From Prostheceraeus crozeri (lineage: Eukaryota > Platyhelminthes > Polycladida > Euryleptidae), in the NCBI GenBank assembly GCA_907163375.1, contig CAJQUW010005311.1, positions 1 through 64,000 of the forward strand: DNA of 64,000 nucleotides, read 5' to 3'. Made by a program: the position numbers and the translations under genes. Under the pieces are notes generated by a model. The model was not told where the DNA came from and searched no databases. It worked only from the letters and a program-made list of their open reading frames with translations. Of this stretch, positions 1 to 11,510 are shown piece by piece. Each line of letters opens with the position of its first letter. Position 1 is the stretch's first letter.

Positions 1-1018
1 CACCTGCGATGGGGATGGTGCATAGTACAGTATGAGAGATTACCACGCTTCTCCACACCCTTCAAACGCGCCAACTCTTCCTTCAACAAACTCACTTCCT
101 CAAGCGCTCAGCTCTTCACAGCATGCGCATCCTCACTTCGAGCTCTCGATCCCACTTCTCAAAACGTCATCACCGCTCTCTTTCTCTCTGCAACTGTTCC
201 TCTCCACTTCCACCATACCCTCTTTTGCAGCCTCGCGCCACACTCCCCTTCACTTTATGAGTCACGACTCTCAAGCTATTCAAACTTATCAAAACTTATC
301 GTCACGCTCAGCAGTCGCCCTCTTTCAGCGTACTCACTTACAGTCGCGATCCTGGGACACTCTTCCTTACTAACTTCTGTATGCACCTCACGTCATACCT
401 CTACATTCGGGGCTATAAGCACGGCACATCCATCACGTCTCTCTCGCTTACCGACACACAACTTCACACGGAACAGTCGACCTCTTCTCCTTTCTCTCAA
501 CGCACCCTCGGTGACATTGCCTAGCCGCCTAGGCGCTTGACTTCGATCTGTTTCGCGCGTTACGCGGCGCAACAGCCGTCGGGTACGGCACTAATCCGTC
601 CCACGCACTAAGCTTATCCTCACACGCTCACGCTCAGCACCAGCACCACTCGAATCACTCATTTCATACACATTCATCAATCCCCGCATGAAATCCCAAA
701 AACTACGCAAAACACTCACACGACATCACTCTAAACTCTTTTTTCTGAGGAAGTACCCCGCACCTCCAAATCTTACATCTCATTCACGTAAACACGCTTT
801 TTCCCTACATTTACACCGCACCTCTACCTGGTGGCACGCAACGATGCACACATTCCTCCTCCTCACAGCTACATTCCCTGCTTCACCAACACATCTCAGC
901 TTCTTTCATCAAAACTTTCGAAATTTTTCTGAATACACACTTCGAGTGCAACTCACTCGAAGGCATCATCCTTTCATCACCACCTCACATTACACACCAC
1001 ACAAAACCACACCTTAAC
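1..1018. other. G-poor, C-rich strand-asymmetric block
   Basis: The + strand of this block is rich in C, A and T and strikingly poor in G (many 60-base lines hold only three to six G), and the skew stops abruptly near 1,018. Two stretches stay open by chance (32-373 and 688-1017) because stop codons are rare in such sequence; their translations are low-complexity Ser/His/Thr/Pro strings without a recognisable domain. It may be a decayed satellite or the edge of a transcribed, strand-biased unit that continues to the left of the window. I do not see a gene in it. Confidence 0.5.
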
Positions 1019-2533
1019 CGCAAACACTATGCGCAGCATTCTTTTTTATTGTGAAGGTGAAAATTCTCACCCCTAAAACACATCCCCACAACTGCATTTA
1101 AAAAAATTGTAGGCGTTTATTCACGTCTTTGGTCATTTTTCACTGCAAAGAAAAATGAGAAAGTTTGATATCAAACCTGAGCAGAGCGCAACGTATAGAA
1201 ATAAAATGTCAGTAATAGTGAGATTATGTTTTCAAAGGTCATGACTGCGTAATGCTATCAATACTTGAGGCATCAGCACAACGTTAAGCTGATGAAACCG
1301 TTACAGGTTATTGACTCAGAGGGGATCTTATCCCAACAACTTCCAAGGCCTCGGCTGAGGAATTGATAGATTTGAGTGTAGTGAGTGGACACTCGATCCC
1401 GTTCAACAGCCAGAAGGCCTTGTACTGATCACTAGGGAAGTGAGAGATCTTCCCCGATACCCGCTCTTTACAGCTGAAGACATCATTGTCACTGCACCGA
1501 AGTGGTAACAGGAACGCCGAGTCAAAGGTAGTGATCAGTAGCTGGGATCTAACCCCTCAAAGCTGCCTTAGACTTAGTTAAATTTCAAATCTGATAGCAG
1601 ATTTGAACTCAGCATACTTGAAAACCTTGAGAGAAACATCCCAAGTTGTTGCTTTGATCTGCTTGATAGCAAGCCGTAGAGAGCTTGATTCACCAGCGTT
1701 TTGCAAATGGAGATGTTTAGAGGCCCACCCACTGATCAAGATAGCTAAGATCTCAACAGATTGGCGTTCAAAGTCTGCTCACGTTGAGAGCTGTGGTCCA
1801 AATGCCCAACATGAGGTTTGCCCCAGCGGTTACGGTCTTAAATATGACACATTCCCTTGCCACACTTATCACTACGGCATCGTCCGCCGTCCCGATGGAA
1901 CACCCTGTCAGTGGAATATTACAGCAAAACTCTCCGTGTCTTGCTCGCTTTCAGTGAAAAGCCGCTTATACCATGAGAAGACTGGCTCAGACATCATTAA
2001 AAATGCTTTCATTGACTTCAGCAGGGTCGAAAACCCCAGAAAACCTCCAAAACTAGTGAATTTAAATTTTTCAACTTTTTAGCACTACTTATGAAATTTT
2101 ATAAGTATTCCATCACTTAGGGCAGGTCAATAGCGACCGAACCTTTTTTGAATCAAGTCAAACGGACTTGTAGAAGCAAAGTTACAAGCCTTTAAAGTTT
2201 TGGAGTCTTTTATGGCCTGGAGACGAAGGCCATCTCCTGGCGAACCTCGAAGTCTGACGCCTTAGCTGATATCAGCAATGAAATTTTCTAAGTCGGTTTC
2301 TTACAGAAACTTGGAATTTGGAATGTCCGAAGCTATCATCGGTAGTTTATTGACTGTATGTAGCGGGTTGATTTGTGATGACCGAATCCAGTCCGCGAGA
2401 TCTGCGTTGGCTTGCTTTTACCTAACCACATGTAATAAGCAATAACAACTATACTCAGATGATGAAACTTACCTAGATTGAGTCCACTGAAGGTAAATTT
2501 TGTAAACGTAGACATCGGGATTCAGGTTGATTG
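1019..2533. other. Unassigned sequence with one 159-codon open stretch
   Basis: The base composition returns to normal here. The longest open stretch (1603-2082, + strand) begins with an ATG and would encode 159 residues with scattered cysteines. I recognise no domain and see no convincing splice sites around it. The stretch 1,310-1,560 looks like ordinary spliced-gene or 3' UTR sequence, but I cannot assign it. Nothing further can be supported. Confidence 0.3.
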
Positions 2534-2535
2534 TA

Positions 2536-3950
2536 CAGTACTGTGGAAAAGTTTAGAATAATTGTTAGAGTTTATCAATTCGAAGATAATATTTAGTTTT
2601 ATAGATAAAAGTCGGCCACATAACATCACATTTCATATTTCGTTATCCCATAGTGATAGTTCAGCATGCATTACATGGAATTACATGTATCACATCAGTA
2701 TTTAATGGGACATCTTTTGTTGTTTTTTATCACTTCTAAAAGTCTCCGTGTCATTGATTCTATCAGTGATCTATACAGATCTTCAGTTATTTCAGTGCAC
2801 CAAACTTGCCAAATGTTTGACTTAAGTTACTCCAAGTTTGATGAATTTCTTGTGCAGACCTTCTTTTTGAGTAGCAACCATAAATTCTCTATTGGATTTA
2901 AGTCGGGACTGTTTCCCGGCCAGTGCAACACCTGTACATGGTTGTCCAGAAACCATTTCTTTGTTGTCTTCGCTGTATGGCACGGGGCCGAGTCTGCTGA
3001 AACACTGTGCAACCCTGAATCGTCATGAAATTAATGAGATGTTCATCCAGAACTTGTTGATAACGCTGTGCGTTCATCATACAACCTTTGGGTATGAAAT
3101 AGAGACCTGCACGACCAGCTGCTGAGAAGCTCCCCAGACCATTACACCTGGCGAATGCTTCACTGATGGAACCGTGTACTTGGGATCACAAGGATATGAG
3201 TCAGATGGCCGACGAACGAACTTTGTTGGGTTAGAAAACTGTCGAAACATGCTTTCGTCCGAGAACATGACCTTGGCCCACTGCTGTGAGGTCCAGTGCA
3301 TGTATTTTCGGCAGATGTTCAACATTTTCTGACGCATCGATGGTGTTATCAGCGGCTTCCGTAAGGGTTTGCGTGCACGTAACCCATAGTGTCGAGTCAG
3401 ACGTGTACGTATGCTGCTTGAATCCACGTTATCCAAAATGCCAGGAAACGATTTCTTGATTTCAGCAGACGTTATGTTTGACACAGTCTTGACTAAATGA
3501 ACAACTCGTCGATCGGTCCTCTCTGAAGTCACTCGCTGGCGTCCAGAGCGCTTCTTGGGAGACAATGACACATTGTGTTGAACACGTTTCATGGTTTTAG
3601 ACACGACTGATTGTGATATCTTAAACAAGACTGCAACCTCACTTTGCGACATTCCAGTTTTCACAAAATTCACTATCCGGATCTTGTCAATCTTAGATAA
3701 CTGCCTCGCCTTACCCATGGCTTCGATGTGAATCATCAGCATCTGTGTGGCTATTATACAGCTTGATCGGCGTTGAAGCAATATTTCATTAGCCACATAA
3801 TTTATTGGATATCACTATGAGACCAATCGGATGATAGCAATAATGCATTCGATTGCTGCTTAGATTTGAGGCAGATTTCAATCGAAAGAATGACTGTATT
3901 CAAAGCAACAATGCTATCTATCAATTATTCCAAACTATTCCACAGTACTG
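2536..3950 (-). mobile_element. Tc1-like DNA transposon (DD34E), 1,415 bp, inactive
   Basis: The element starts CAGTACTGTGGAA and ends with the inverse, with terminal inverted repeats of about 33 bases (two or three mismatches). It is flanked by TA at 2534-2535 and 3951-3952, the hallmark target duplication of Tc1/mariner elements. It contains one transposase gene on the minus strand with frameshifts, so it is a dead copy. Its length is normal for a Tc1 element, so nothing large has been lost. Confidence 0.93.
2827..3796 (-). pseudogene. Tc1-like transposase, frameshifted
   Basis: The first 239 codons (3796-3077) hold the paired helix-turn-helix DNA-binding region (KIRIVNFVKTGMSQSEVA, then RSGRQRVTS) and the first catalytic aspartate in MFSDESMF. 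A frameshift near 3,080 moves to a frame with NAQRYQQVLDEHL, and a second near 3,000 to a frame with DSAPCHTAK and NSPDLNPIENLW. From the aspartate of DSAPCH to the glutamate of NPIE there are 34 intervening residues, which is the DD34E signature of the Tc1 family. All three catalytic residues survive, but in different frames. Such proteins cut and paste the element between TA sites in the nucleus. The start is taken as the first ATG; the ATG in front of GKARQLSK may be the real one, as the preceding 26 residues look unlike the family. Confidence 0.9.
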
Positions 3951-3952
3951 TA

Positions 3953-4184
3953 CCTCAAACAAGTTTAAATCTTGAATACAATGGATAATAACAATCATAT
4001 CCAGTGGTATTCAGAACTATCGTAGATGAGGTTCATTAGGTCTGCTCCTAAATTTTGATGTCTGAAACCCACAAAAATACATGTACATTATAAGCGAATT
4101 AAGATAGTAAAACGCAGACAAACTGTGAACAATGATGTAAAACATAAACCATGTAGGCCTAGAGCTCTATAACGACACATAATA
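3953..4184. other. Short unassigned spacer, possibly start of copy C
   Basis: AT-rich sequence between the Tc1 element and the first clear match to the arm family. A weak resemblance to 15.90-15.95 kb ('tctgaaa..cacaa') suggests that the old copy could begin here, but I cannot prove it by eye. Confidence 0.25.
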
Positions 4185-4490
4185 GAGAAGTATATGACAC
4201 AGAAGTGAGCACTATTTTTTGTAAGATGAAAGAAGGTGATAATTAATCTAAACTATTTTTATATTTTATCATTCCAATAATTTACAACAGCACGAGTTAA
4301 TCGACAACAGCACATTTTCCCAGGATGGACAGCATGCCGTTAAAGCAGAAAGCCCGATGAATTTGATATTTCATTTAAAATGATTTCTCCTTTAGCTGAA
4401 ATAAATAACAACGTACCCCAAAATGGTTTACTTACGCATCCAAACCAACCATGTAGTGAAACATTCGAACCTGTGACTGATTTTCAAAGT
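4185..4490. repeat. Copy C, segment 1: diverged copy of the palindrome arm
   Basis: This stretch aligns by eye with 16,020-16,310 of the right arm in the same orientation. Shared strings include 'ccaataatttacaacagcac', 'cattttccca' followed by a GGATGGACA/GGTGGACAA block, and 'agcagaaa'. It differs at many positions, far more than the two arms differ from each other, so it is an older member of the same family. It continues at 5,205 after an interruption. Confidence 0.75.
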
Positions 4491-5204
4491 TTGCGACTTG
4501 TTGCCAAACAGGGTTGAGAAGGGAAGAACGTGGTCCCGGCGGAAATTCACATTTCAAGGAGGCTCAAAAAGGCAAAAAAAATAATATTTAAGACCGAGCT
4601 ATTACTAATGCAAATCCGCAAAAATTCTCATCCCTGTAAATATTACAAAATAATTTTCAATCCCAATTCACGACCTTATATTTTAAATAAAGCTTCTTGT
4701 AATGACACCCGACGTCCTGCATGCTGACTTGATCACGGAAATAACCCAATGCTGCTAAAATCAAAACATTGGGAGGCAGTGACAAGAATAGCCTTTACAA
4801 CATATTTACACATTACAAAATATTGTCGATCACATCAGTCTGCAGCGAAATGCTTCAAGGATTAACAGCAGAAATACATATTCAACACTGAAAAAACGAA
4901 TCATTCGGAAGCAGCTACAGAGAATCGCAAAAAATCACTTGTCACAGTCGGCAGACGATGAAACGTCAGGTGTCATTTTTGGAAGTTTTATTCAATTATG
5001 TAAGGTCTTAAATTGGGAATGAAATTCTGTTTTTTTTTCAACCAATGGCCAACCTCCCGTGAGACTATAAACTGAAACATTAGCATACACACGGAATTTA
5101 AATGGCATGAATAATCACTGTGGTATGGCATGACTTTCTTCTTTTGATTATATTTGTTTGCTTATAAGAATGCTTTCAATTACCTTATCTCTTTTTCATG
5201 TAAT
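4491..5204. repeat. Interruption in copy C holding a tandem-unit relative
   Basis: This 0.7-kb stretch separates two segments that are adjacent in the arms, so it is probably an insertion in copy C, though no terminal repeats or target duplication are clear. At about 4,750-4,890 it contains a diverged relative of the 125-bp tandem unit of the arms ('gctgctaaaatcaaaacatt', 'gaggcagtgacaagaatagcc', then 'aggattaacagcagaaa'). Around 4,690-4,730 it also resembles 18,538-18,580 ('aataaagcttcttgt'). The open stretch at 4530-4727 has no recognisable product. Confidence 0.5.
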
Positions 5205-6003
5205 AGGCCTAATTAAACAACCCACTGACTAAGATATACTATATTACACGTAGGCCTGACAAAACGACAGACGGCTTGCTCGTAAACTACATTATCGAAT
5301 AGCATCAATCAGCGAATTGAATTTCTTAAGATGGAGTTCAACGTATAGCAAAGTTCGTCAAGGTAACAAAGTTAAAAAACAAGCTAATGACTAATTAATC
5401 TTCAATAGGTGCAGAATAGGCTATGATTTAAAAGAAAATTTTAATCATAAAATGTCTAAAAATTTTAAAAATACTTACTAGAAGGACAAACAACGCTTCT
5501 CCTCTCCTCATGTGTAATGAATTGGCGAGTAAGTCGTTCTGTTCAAAATTATGTTTTTCACTTATATATTGAAAAGATCCTATTTAACAGTCTGCCCATT
5601 CAGATGATAAGAGGACAGGTCTGTTTCCAATCAAAATACCAGATCTAGCTAACACAGCGGGATTACGCTATTTAAAATCTACCAGGTGTGTAAGAGAATT
5701 AATATTAGTTCCTTAAGCTAAAACGTGAAATGGAATTCTACAAAATAAGGACATTCTTATGTTTATTCACCACTCCTGTTTTTAGAAAATATGATTCAAT
5801 AACAAGGATCGAACTTTCCATCTCCTATCAACGATCCTGATGAATTACGCGATTAATTCTTTAATCAAATACATATTTTATTTTGTAACTTCAGGACGAT
5901 TAGAATGATTGGCTTAGAATCTGTTACTATACAAGTTACCTATTGATGCGGTTTTTTCACCTGATTTACGAGTGCGATTTATTTGCTACTCACATGTCCT
6001 AAT
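5205..6003. repeat. Copy C, segment 2
   Basis: It matches 16,341-17,113 of the right arm in order. At the start are 'taggcctg', 'ctacattatcga' and 'atcaatcagcgaatt'. Near 5,800 come 'aaggatcgaa', 'gattaattcttta' and 'ttggcttagaat', and the end is 'gcgatttatttgctactcacatgt'. It stops at the hAT target duplication GTCCTAAT (5996-6003). The middle part (5,340-5,790) does not align well with the arms, where a small hairpin element sits at 16,436-16,798. Confidence 0.75.
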
Positions 6004-6355
6004 CAGTGGCGTGCGGTGGTCTCAAGCGGTGGGCATGCGATATATTTAGTCTACCATAGTGCATGATAACATGTATGCCTAGCCTTTATAATCTATGTAC
6101 ATGCTGCATGTTATAAGTTATATGTACATGTACAAGATCAGCTTATTACCAGCCAATAGGCTACTTATTATAATTTCCAACACATTCATTTACATGTAGT
6201 ATTCACAAAACAACTAGTATTATACATTGCAGGTATATTGTGTATAAAATTGAAAAATAAAAATCATTTAAAGATTAGATCCATTCTTCGAGACTTCTTG
6301 ATAAAGTCATTGATGACAGTGTCGTAGAAGACGGAGGAGTTGTCCTGCAATTTAT

Positions 6356-6720
6356 TCAACAACTCCTTCTCGATGGCGATAACGGCGAGAGCTGACAATC
6401 TCTCTTCACCTTGACTGGTCCTAGTGAAGAATTGATCCGCTTTAGTGCAGAAAATGATCGTTCACAGGACGCCGTGGTACTGGGAAAGGTCAGTGCCAAT
6501 TTCGTGAATTTGTTTGTCTCAGGCAGCGTTGCACCCAAATTTTGTCTTTCGAAATAAACATTCAGTTCTTGGATATTGTACGTACGAAATTCATTACTTT
6601 TGTAAAGAACGATCAACTCATTGCGCAACCGAGGAAAATCAAATAAATGGCCGTAGCCTACTTGTCTTTAAACTCGTCAAACAGAGTTTGCAGAAATTGC
6701 TCACAGTAACATGATTACCG
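6356..6720 (-). pseudogene. hAT transposase, C-terminal dimerisation fragment
   Basis: The clear part (6628-6356) reads through NVYFERQNLGATLPETNKF and TFPSTTASCERSFSALKRIN. The second string is the conserved core of the hAT C-terminal dimerisation domain, which comes shortly before the end of these transposases. Upstream sequence to about 6,720 looks like decayed coding sequence with stops, and then the P element begins. The N-terminal zinc finger and the RNase H-like catalytic core are not visible here. The fragment cannot transpose. Proteins of this family excise and insert elements that have short inverted repeats and create 8-base duplications. Confidence 0.88.
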
Positions 6721-6768
6721 CCAGATTACAAAGCGTGTGGCTTTCATACATTGTGTGCACTGAGAGGC

Positions 6769-9017
6769 CAGGGAATTATAGATAGTGTATCGGGAAGAAC
6801 AATGCACGATGTTGCGAAATCTGCCTTGACAGGGAGAGGGTTAACATCTCGCGCTGCAGTGACTGCTTACATGACAAAGATAGAGCGAGAAGCTGTCCCT
6901 TCCAAGTTCCAATGCATGCGATAACGTGACTCACACTTTTCATTACCTATGTGTAAATGTGTTAGCTGGGACATTGCTTCGTCTTGCTGACTATCAGACT
7001 CCGATTCTCAACTTCGCTCGCCATAACGTGCATTACCGTGTAACATATATTTTAAAGACAACGTTCAACCGATGGTGTTTTTGTGCTGCGTTCCTAATTG
7101 TCGCAGTGGCTATAAGCCCAGGAAAATTAGGTCATTGAGAAATGCTCAATGTTTCAGTTTCCAACAGACCCTGCTCTACATTCAAGATGGATGTCTGCTA
7201 TCCCACGAAAGGATTTTACTCCTAATGAGAATCACAGTGTGTGTGATTCTTCAACACTTCAACGACCACGACTTCGAAACAACGTCGACCGACTCACGTG
7301 AAAGTAGACGGGAGAGTAGATTATCGCAAATTCTTCAGAAGAAACGATTGAAATCAACGGCAATTCCTTCAGTGTTCCCAGAGTGTCCTAAATATTTCAC
7401 CAAATCTCCAACTGTTCCCCGATCTTCAAATTCGACTGCTGATTCCCGACGGTCCTTTGAGAACAATAGAATTGAGAATTTGATCAGAGAATCTATTGAG
7501 GAAGATTCGTTTGATTCTCTCGATGCTCTGCGTTCGAAACTAAGTGATTCTTCAAGTCACCCTCTCCCCACCAATATTGTGAAGGTAGATCATCAGTCGT
7601 GTTTGATTTTTATGTACATCAGTGTTTCTAACATCGAACTTATGGCTCCTGTTCACAAAGCTACGGTGATCGTCGACGAAAGCATGAGCGTGCGAGTATT
7701 CGTGCTGTCATCAAAGTTAGCGAATTCCAACTTTCGCCATATCTTCAGTGGAGATAAAGTAAAAACTATTTCTCAACTTTGTAACGTTATTGCCTATACG
7801 AAGAATTTGTCAGAAAAACATTTAGATAACAACAGTAGCTCTCAGTACCTAGAACTCGCTGCTTCTTTTCTTGAAACATTTTTAGATTGTGAAAGTCAAT
7901 CAGATGACCCCGAATTTGAAATGTACCACCTAGTAAATTTTGTTATTGAGCAGCTACGACTTTGTCAAGTACCAAAGAATGCCAGAAAATATTCATGTAA
8001 GACGTTGGCACTTTCTTTTTGTGGCAGATTACAAGTGCATCTTTGTATAATAAATTAAGAGATATTTTCATTCTGCCCTCTATGACTACGCTGCGTTCAT
8101 TGTCTAGAGGATCTGCAGTTGAAACCTGTTCGATTGATCTCGAGTATCTGCAAAGGAGATCAAGTTTTTTGGATGACAGAGAAAAAATTGCTACATTGAT
8201 GATCGACAAAGTCTATACTGCTCAGCGTGTAGAATTCAGTAATGGACAATTTGTAGGTTATACATCGGATGGCATACCCGCCAAGACCGTTTTAACTTTT
8301 ATGATTCAGTCGTCTTGTTCAAAATATAAGGATGTAGTGTGTTTAATCCCTGTGTTTCGATTTAATTCCGATATTTTGTACAATGAGTTTATGAGTGTCA
8401 TTCGTCAAATTGATTCACTTTTTCATGTTGTTGCTGTTTCAACTGACAATCATGTGATCAACCGCTCTTTTTTCAAGCGACCATATTCTCACACGAATGT
8501 ACAATTGTTTGTCAAAGAATGAACTAAAACGAGTGAACAAAAACGATGAGTCGGCAAGTATTACAAAAAAATGCAGGAAACTTCAGAGTGATTTTTGATG
8601 TACACAATGGTTGTCAAATCATGTAAATATGATGTTGTAAATATTCCTTCATTTTCTGTAAATAGTTCTTGCAATATTTTCTTATTTGTTGGATGAATGT
8701 TTTAACACGAATTTTTGTAAATATTGCAAAATTATGTAAAAAAACAAGAAACTGTTGAGAAATGCTGCAAACTGTAATAAATTTTCTTGTCATATTCTTC
8801 ATTGCTTTAATTATTTATATAGTGTATAAAGATGGGGATGTGCGTATATACATGAGTTATGATATGCAATTAATAGTTGTACATAGCGATTTAGTATCTT
8901 GACTTAGGTAACATGAGTCGTAGTGTTCTAAACTACTAATGAAAGTAACCCTCATTATGTCAGTAGTGCGACGTTGTTGTTCTTCCCGTAACAAAAGATA
9001 TAATCTATAATTCCCTG
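6769..9017 (+). mobile_element. P-element-like transposon, 2,249 bp, nested in the hAT
   Basis: The 15-base inverted repeats CAGGGAATTATAGAT lie at 6769-6783 and 9003-9017, with more similarity just inside (CGGGAAGAACAA at both ends). The 8-base flanks TGAGAGGC (6761-6768) and TGAGTGGC (9018-9025) differ at one base; P elements make 8-base duplications. Inside is a THAP/P-type transposase whose second half is missing, so this is an internally deleted or decayed copy. AT-rich sequence from 8,600 to 8,940 has no coding content I can see. Confidence 0.93.
7072..8603 (+). pseudogene. P-element (THAP9-like) transposase, partial, frameshifted
   Basis: The start codon opens on MVFLCCVPNCRSGYKP, the first half of a THAP zinc finger (first Cys pair). 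The middle of the finger lies in the next frame (FPTDPALHSRWMSAIPRKDF) and the end returns to the first frame (HFNDHDFE), so there are compensating frameshifts between about 7,150 and 7,260. A linker leads to LALSFCGRLQV, a frameshift near 8,020, then SASLYNKLRDIFILPS and the RNase H-like core: MIDKVYTAQRVEFSNG with the first catalytic aspartate, and VVAVSTDNHVINR with the second. The reading then ends at 8,522, with a possible shifted tail to 8,603. The region with the third acidic residue is absent. THAP9 and P transposases bind element ends through THAP and use GTP; this copy cannot be active. Identification is firm from these motifs. Confidence 0.9.
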
Positions 9018-9381
9018 TGAGTGGCATGCACAGAACTACAGCGAGAGTTTTCCTTCTCTAATTTGCGAGCATGTGATAGAGCGACCGAATGCTCCCGCCT
9101 CTGTACGCTGACGCCTGGCTTCATCGCCGCTGTATGAGGAGTCAATGCATAATGAATGGGAGGGTGGATGCGGCGATGCCTCCACTAAATATTCACCCAG
9201 TTATGTAATTCATTTATGAAGATGGAATTTTGTGATGTCGTCATACGCCCTACTGACAATTGGAAGGCCATCTAACTGATACTTAATGAAATAAACGTGT
9301 TGAACATAATGAATAATCAGATTACTCAAATTTGCATACGCATTCGCCGCATGCATCGCATACATGGACCGCACGCCACTG

Positions 9382-9736
9382 GTCCTAATATTGTTGACGC
9401 ACCATATACACTCCATTTTATATATCCGCGGTGATAATCTTTAACAAAGGATGGCTTCAATGAATAGAGAAAACTGCAACGTCAGCTGTTCGACGAGTTG
9501 ATTCACACCCACACACCGCATGAGGAATCCGTGAACTGACTGATAAGACGTAGCGCGCGGCGAAGAAAGGCATTGCAATGTTCGAATTCGGGAGGCTCGC
9601 CATCATCAAGACATGATAATCCCCTTTTAGAATAGGTCAGAAACATAATTTAGATAACTACAGTGGTCGGGAAGCATTAGAATGAAGTCATGGTTTATAA
9701 ATAATCATGAAAACTGACTATCGAACATACATACTC
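9382..9736. repeat. Copy C, segment 3
   Basis: It matches 17,110-17,452 of the right arm in the same orientation: 'gacgcaccatatacactcca', 'aacaaaggatgg', 'caatgaatagagaaaac', 'gaggctcgccatc' and 'catgataatcccct'. It stops abruptly at the left terminus of the left arm. Its continuation ('gtgaaacatcgg...gcgccttatac') is found at 14,174, on the other side of the left arm. This shows that the left arm is an insertion into copy C. Confidence 0.85.
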
Positions 9737-11146
9737 CCCGGGACGAGCAAACCGAATAATTTTGTTAGAAACTTGCTAGCTGTTTGCTAATTTTGTGAAA
9801 AATAGAAATTTTGATAAATTCCTACTATGTTTGCTAATTTTGTTAGAGGCCTACCAGTTTCTAAGCAAAATAATGAAATTATAAAAAACTTTTTCATTTT
9901 GTTAAATATTTATGAAATATTAGTCAAATTATCCTAAATATCAGAACAAAACATTAACTAAATACATGTTTTCAGATAAGATCTGATATGCCATCCAAAA
10001 CGCAGTGTGTTGTCAGGAGCATTAAACTTTTGATTGACAAGAATCGATGAGAAATTGTCACAATAGTCATTGATTCACTATCTCTCATTGAAGACCTGTG
10101 ATTCGATGCTTGGTCAAATGAGCTTGAAAATAAGTTTCAGCACGAATGTGGCAATCAGATCTTCGAAATTGTATGTTTTACTTCCATATTGCTTGTATGA
10201 ATCTTGTGTATTATCTTTGTGAAAACTACTCGATACGTCATGATATGAGCCTTAAATCGAAGAAACAGTTTAAGTCGTGTGAAATTTCACCGACTCTGAG
10301 ATCCTATCGAACTGTAGTAATCGCTTCGAACTTGCTCTAATCGTTCTCAGGAAACGATAGGAATTCCCGTGACGAGAATCCTATATTGGGTGCTATATTT
10401 AGAAGTCTATGTATAAGGCGCTCAGAGAGTTGCTATAATTTCCCGATGTTTCACGAGTGTCTCACGAGCATGTTGCACGAGTAATCAGTTTTCATGATTA
10501 TTTCTAAAGCATTACTTTATTCTAATGCATCCCAACCTCTGCAATTATCTAATTTATATTTCTGACCTATTCTGAGAGGGGATTATCATGTCTTCAAGAT
10601 GGCGAGCCTCCCGACTTCGAACATTGCAAAGCATTTCTTCGCCGCGCTCTACGTCTACCAGTCAGTTCACGGATTCCTCATGTAGTGTGTGGGTGTGATT
10701 CCGCTCGTCAAAGTGAAGACTGATGGCGCTGTTTTCTCTATTCATTGAAGATAATATGCATGTTGCCATCCTTTGTTTAAGATCATTAGCGTTGATTGTC
10801 CAGATGGAGTGTATATGGTGCGTCACTATTATTCAGACATGTGAGTAGCAAATAAATCGTACTTGTAAATCAAGCGTAAAAACAGATGACTTGAAAAAAC
10901 ATTCTAAGCCAACCATTCAAATTATAATGTCCTTCAATTACCAAATAAAATGTACATTCAGTTAAAGAATTAATCGTGTGATTCATCATGATAGGAGGTG
11001 GAGACTTCGATCCTTGATGATGAGGCATATTTCCCAAAAATAGTGGTAAATATACATTAATTTCCTCCATAAAAAATTGCAAGCGTTCCCCGGATTCTCT
11101 ATTAGAATCCGCAGCTGCGGCTGTCTTTCAGTGGGTGTTTCATTTG

Positions 11147-11510
11147 GGAGCTGGTCGGTACGATGATGATAGTGTGGTCCCTCATCAAATCGTATCAAAT
11201 CATAAGAAAGATAACTCTCTGAAATTCATTCTGAATCAGCATCGATTATAGAGAGAGAATCCATATTCTATGGACAATCCTCACCATGACAGCGCGCACC
11301 GCTTAGCAATGTGCACAGCAGTCGTCTCATGCGTCATTGAATCTACTGAAAATCTATTCTTGAGAGAGAAAGGGATAACTAAAAAGTAGACCACCAATGT
11401 GGCATTGAAACTGTCTAAGATACATGACTGAAGTGAAGTGGTCGTGCTAAAAATCAGGATCACAGGGCTTCTTTGGGACCACACTATTATCAATGTACCA
11501 GCTGGTCGTA
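11147..11510. repeat. MITE-like hairpin element, left-arm copy
   Basis: Inverted ends read roughly AGCTGGTCGGTACGATGATG then ATAGTGTGGTCCC. About 30 bases pair with a few mismatches around a 300-base core. The same unit occurs mirrored in the right arm (16,436-16,798), and a decayed third copy lies at about 38,700-39,090. The 70-codon open stretch inside it (11281-11493 here) is a by-product and not a gene. Confidence 0.6.

Larger units (their letters stand above)
6004..9381 (-). mobile_element. hAT transposon, 3,378 bp, interrupted by a P element
   Basis: Both ends carry the inverted repeat CAGTGGCGTGCGGT, a typical hAT terminus. The flanks are a perfect 8-base target duplication, GTCCTAAT (5996-6003 and 9382-9389), as expected for hAT. 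Removing the element and one duplication rejoins copy C exactly as in the arms. Only about 0.77 kb (6,004-6,768) and 0.36 kb (9,018-9,381) belong to the hAT; the rest is the nested P element. A hAT dimerisation fragment on the minus strand confirms the class. The element is not autonomous. Confidence 0.95.

Noticed and set aside
32-1017. Two open frames of 113 and 109 codons in the first kilobase
   Set aside because: They lie in G-poor sequence where stops are rare; the translations are low-complexity and lack domains.
2666-3125. Plus-strand open frames opposite the Tc1 transposase
   Set aside because: They are antisense shadows of the transposase, which has clear motifs on the minus strand.
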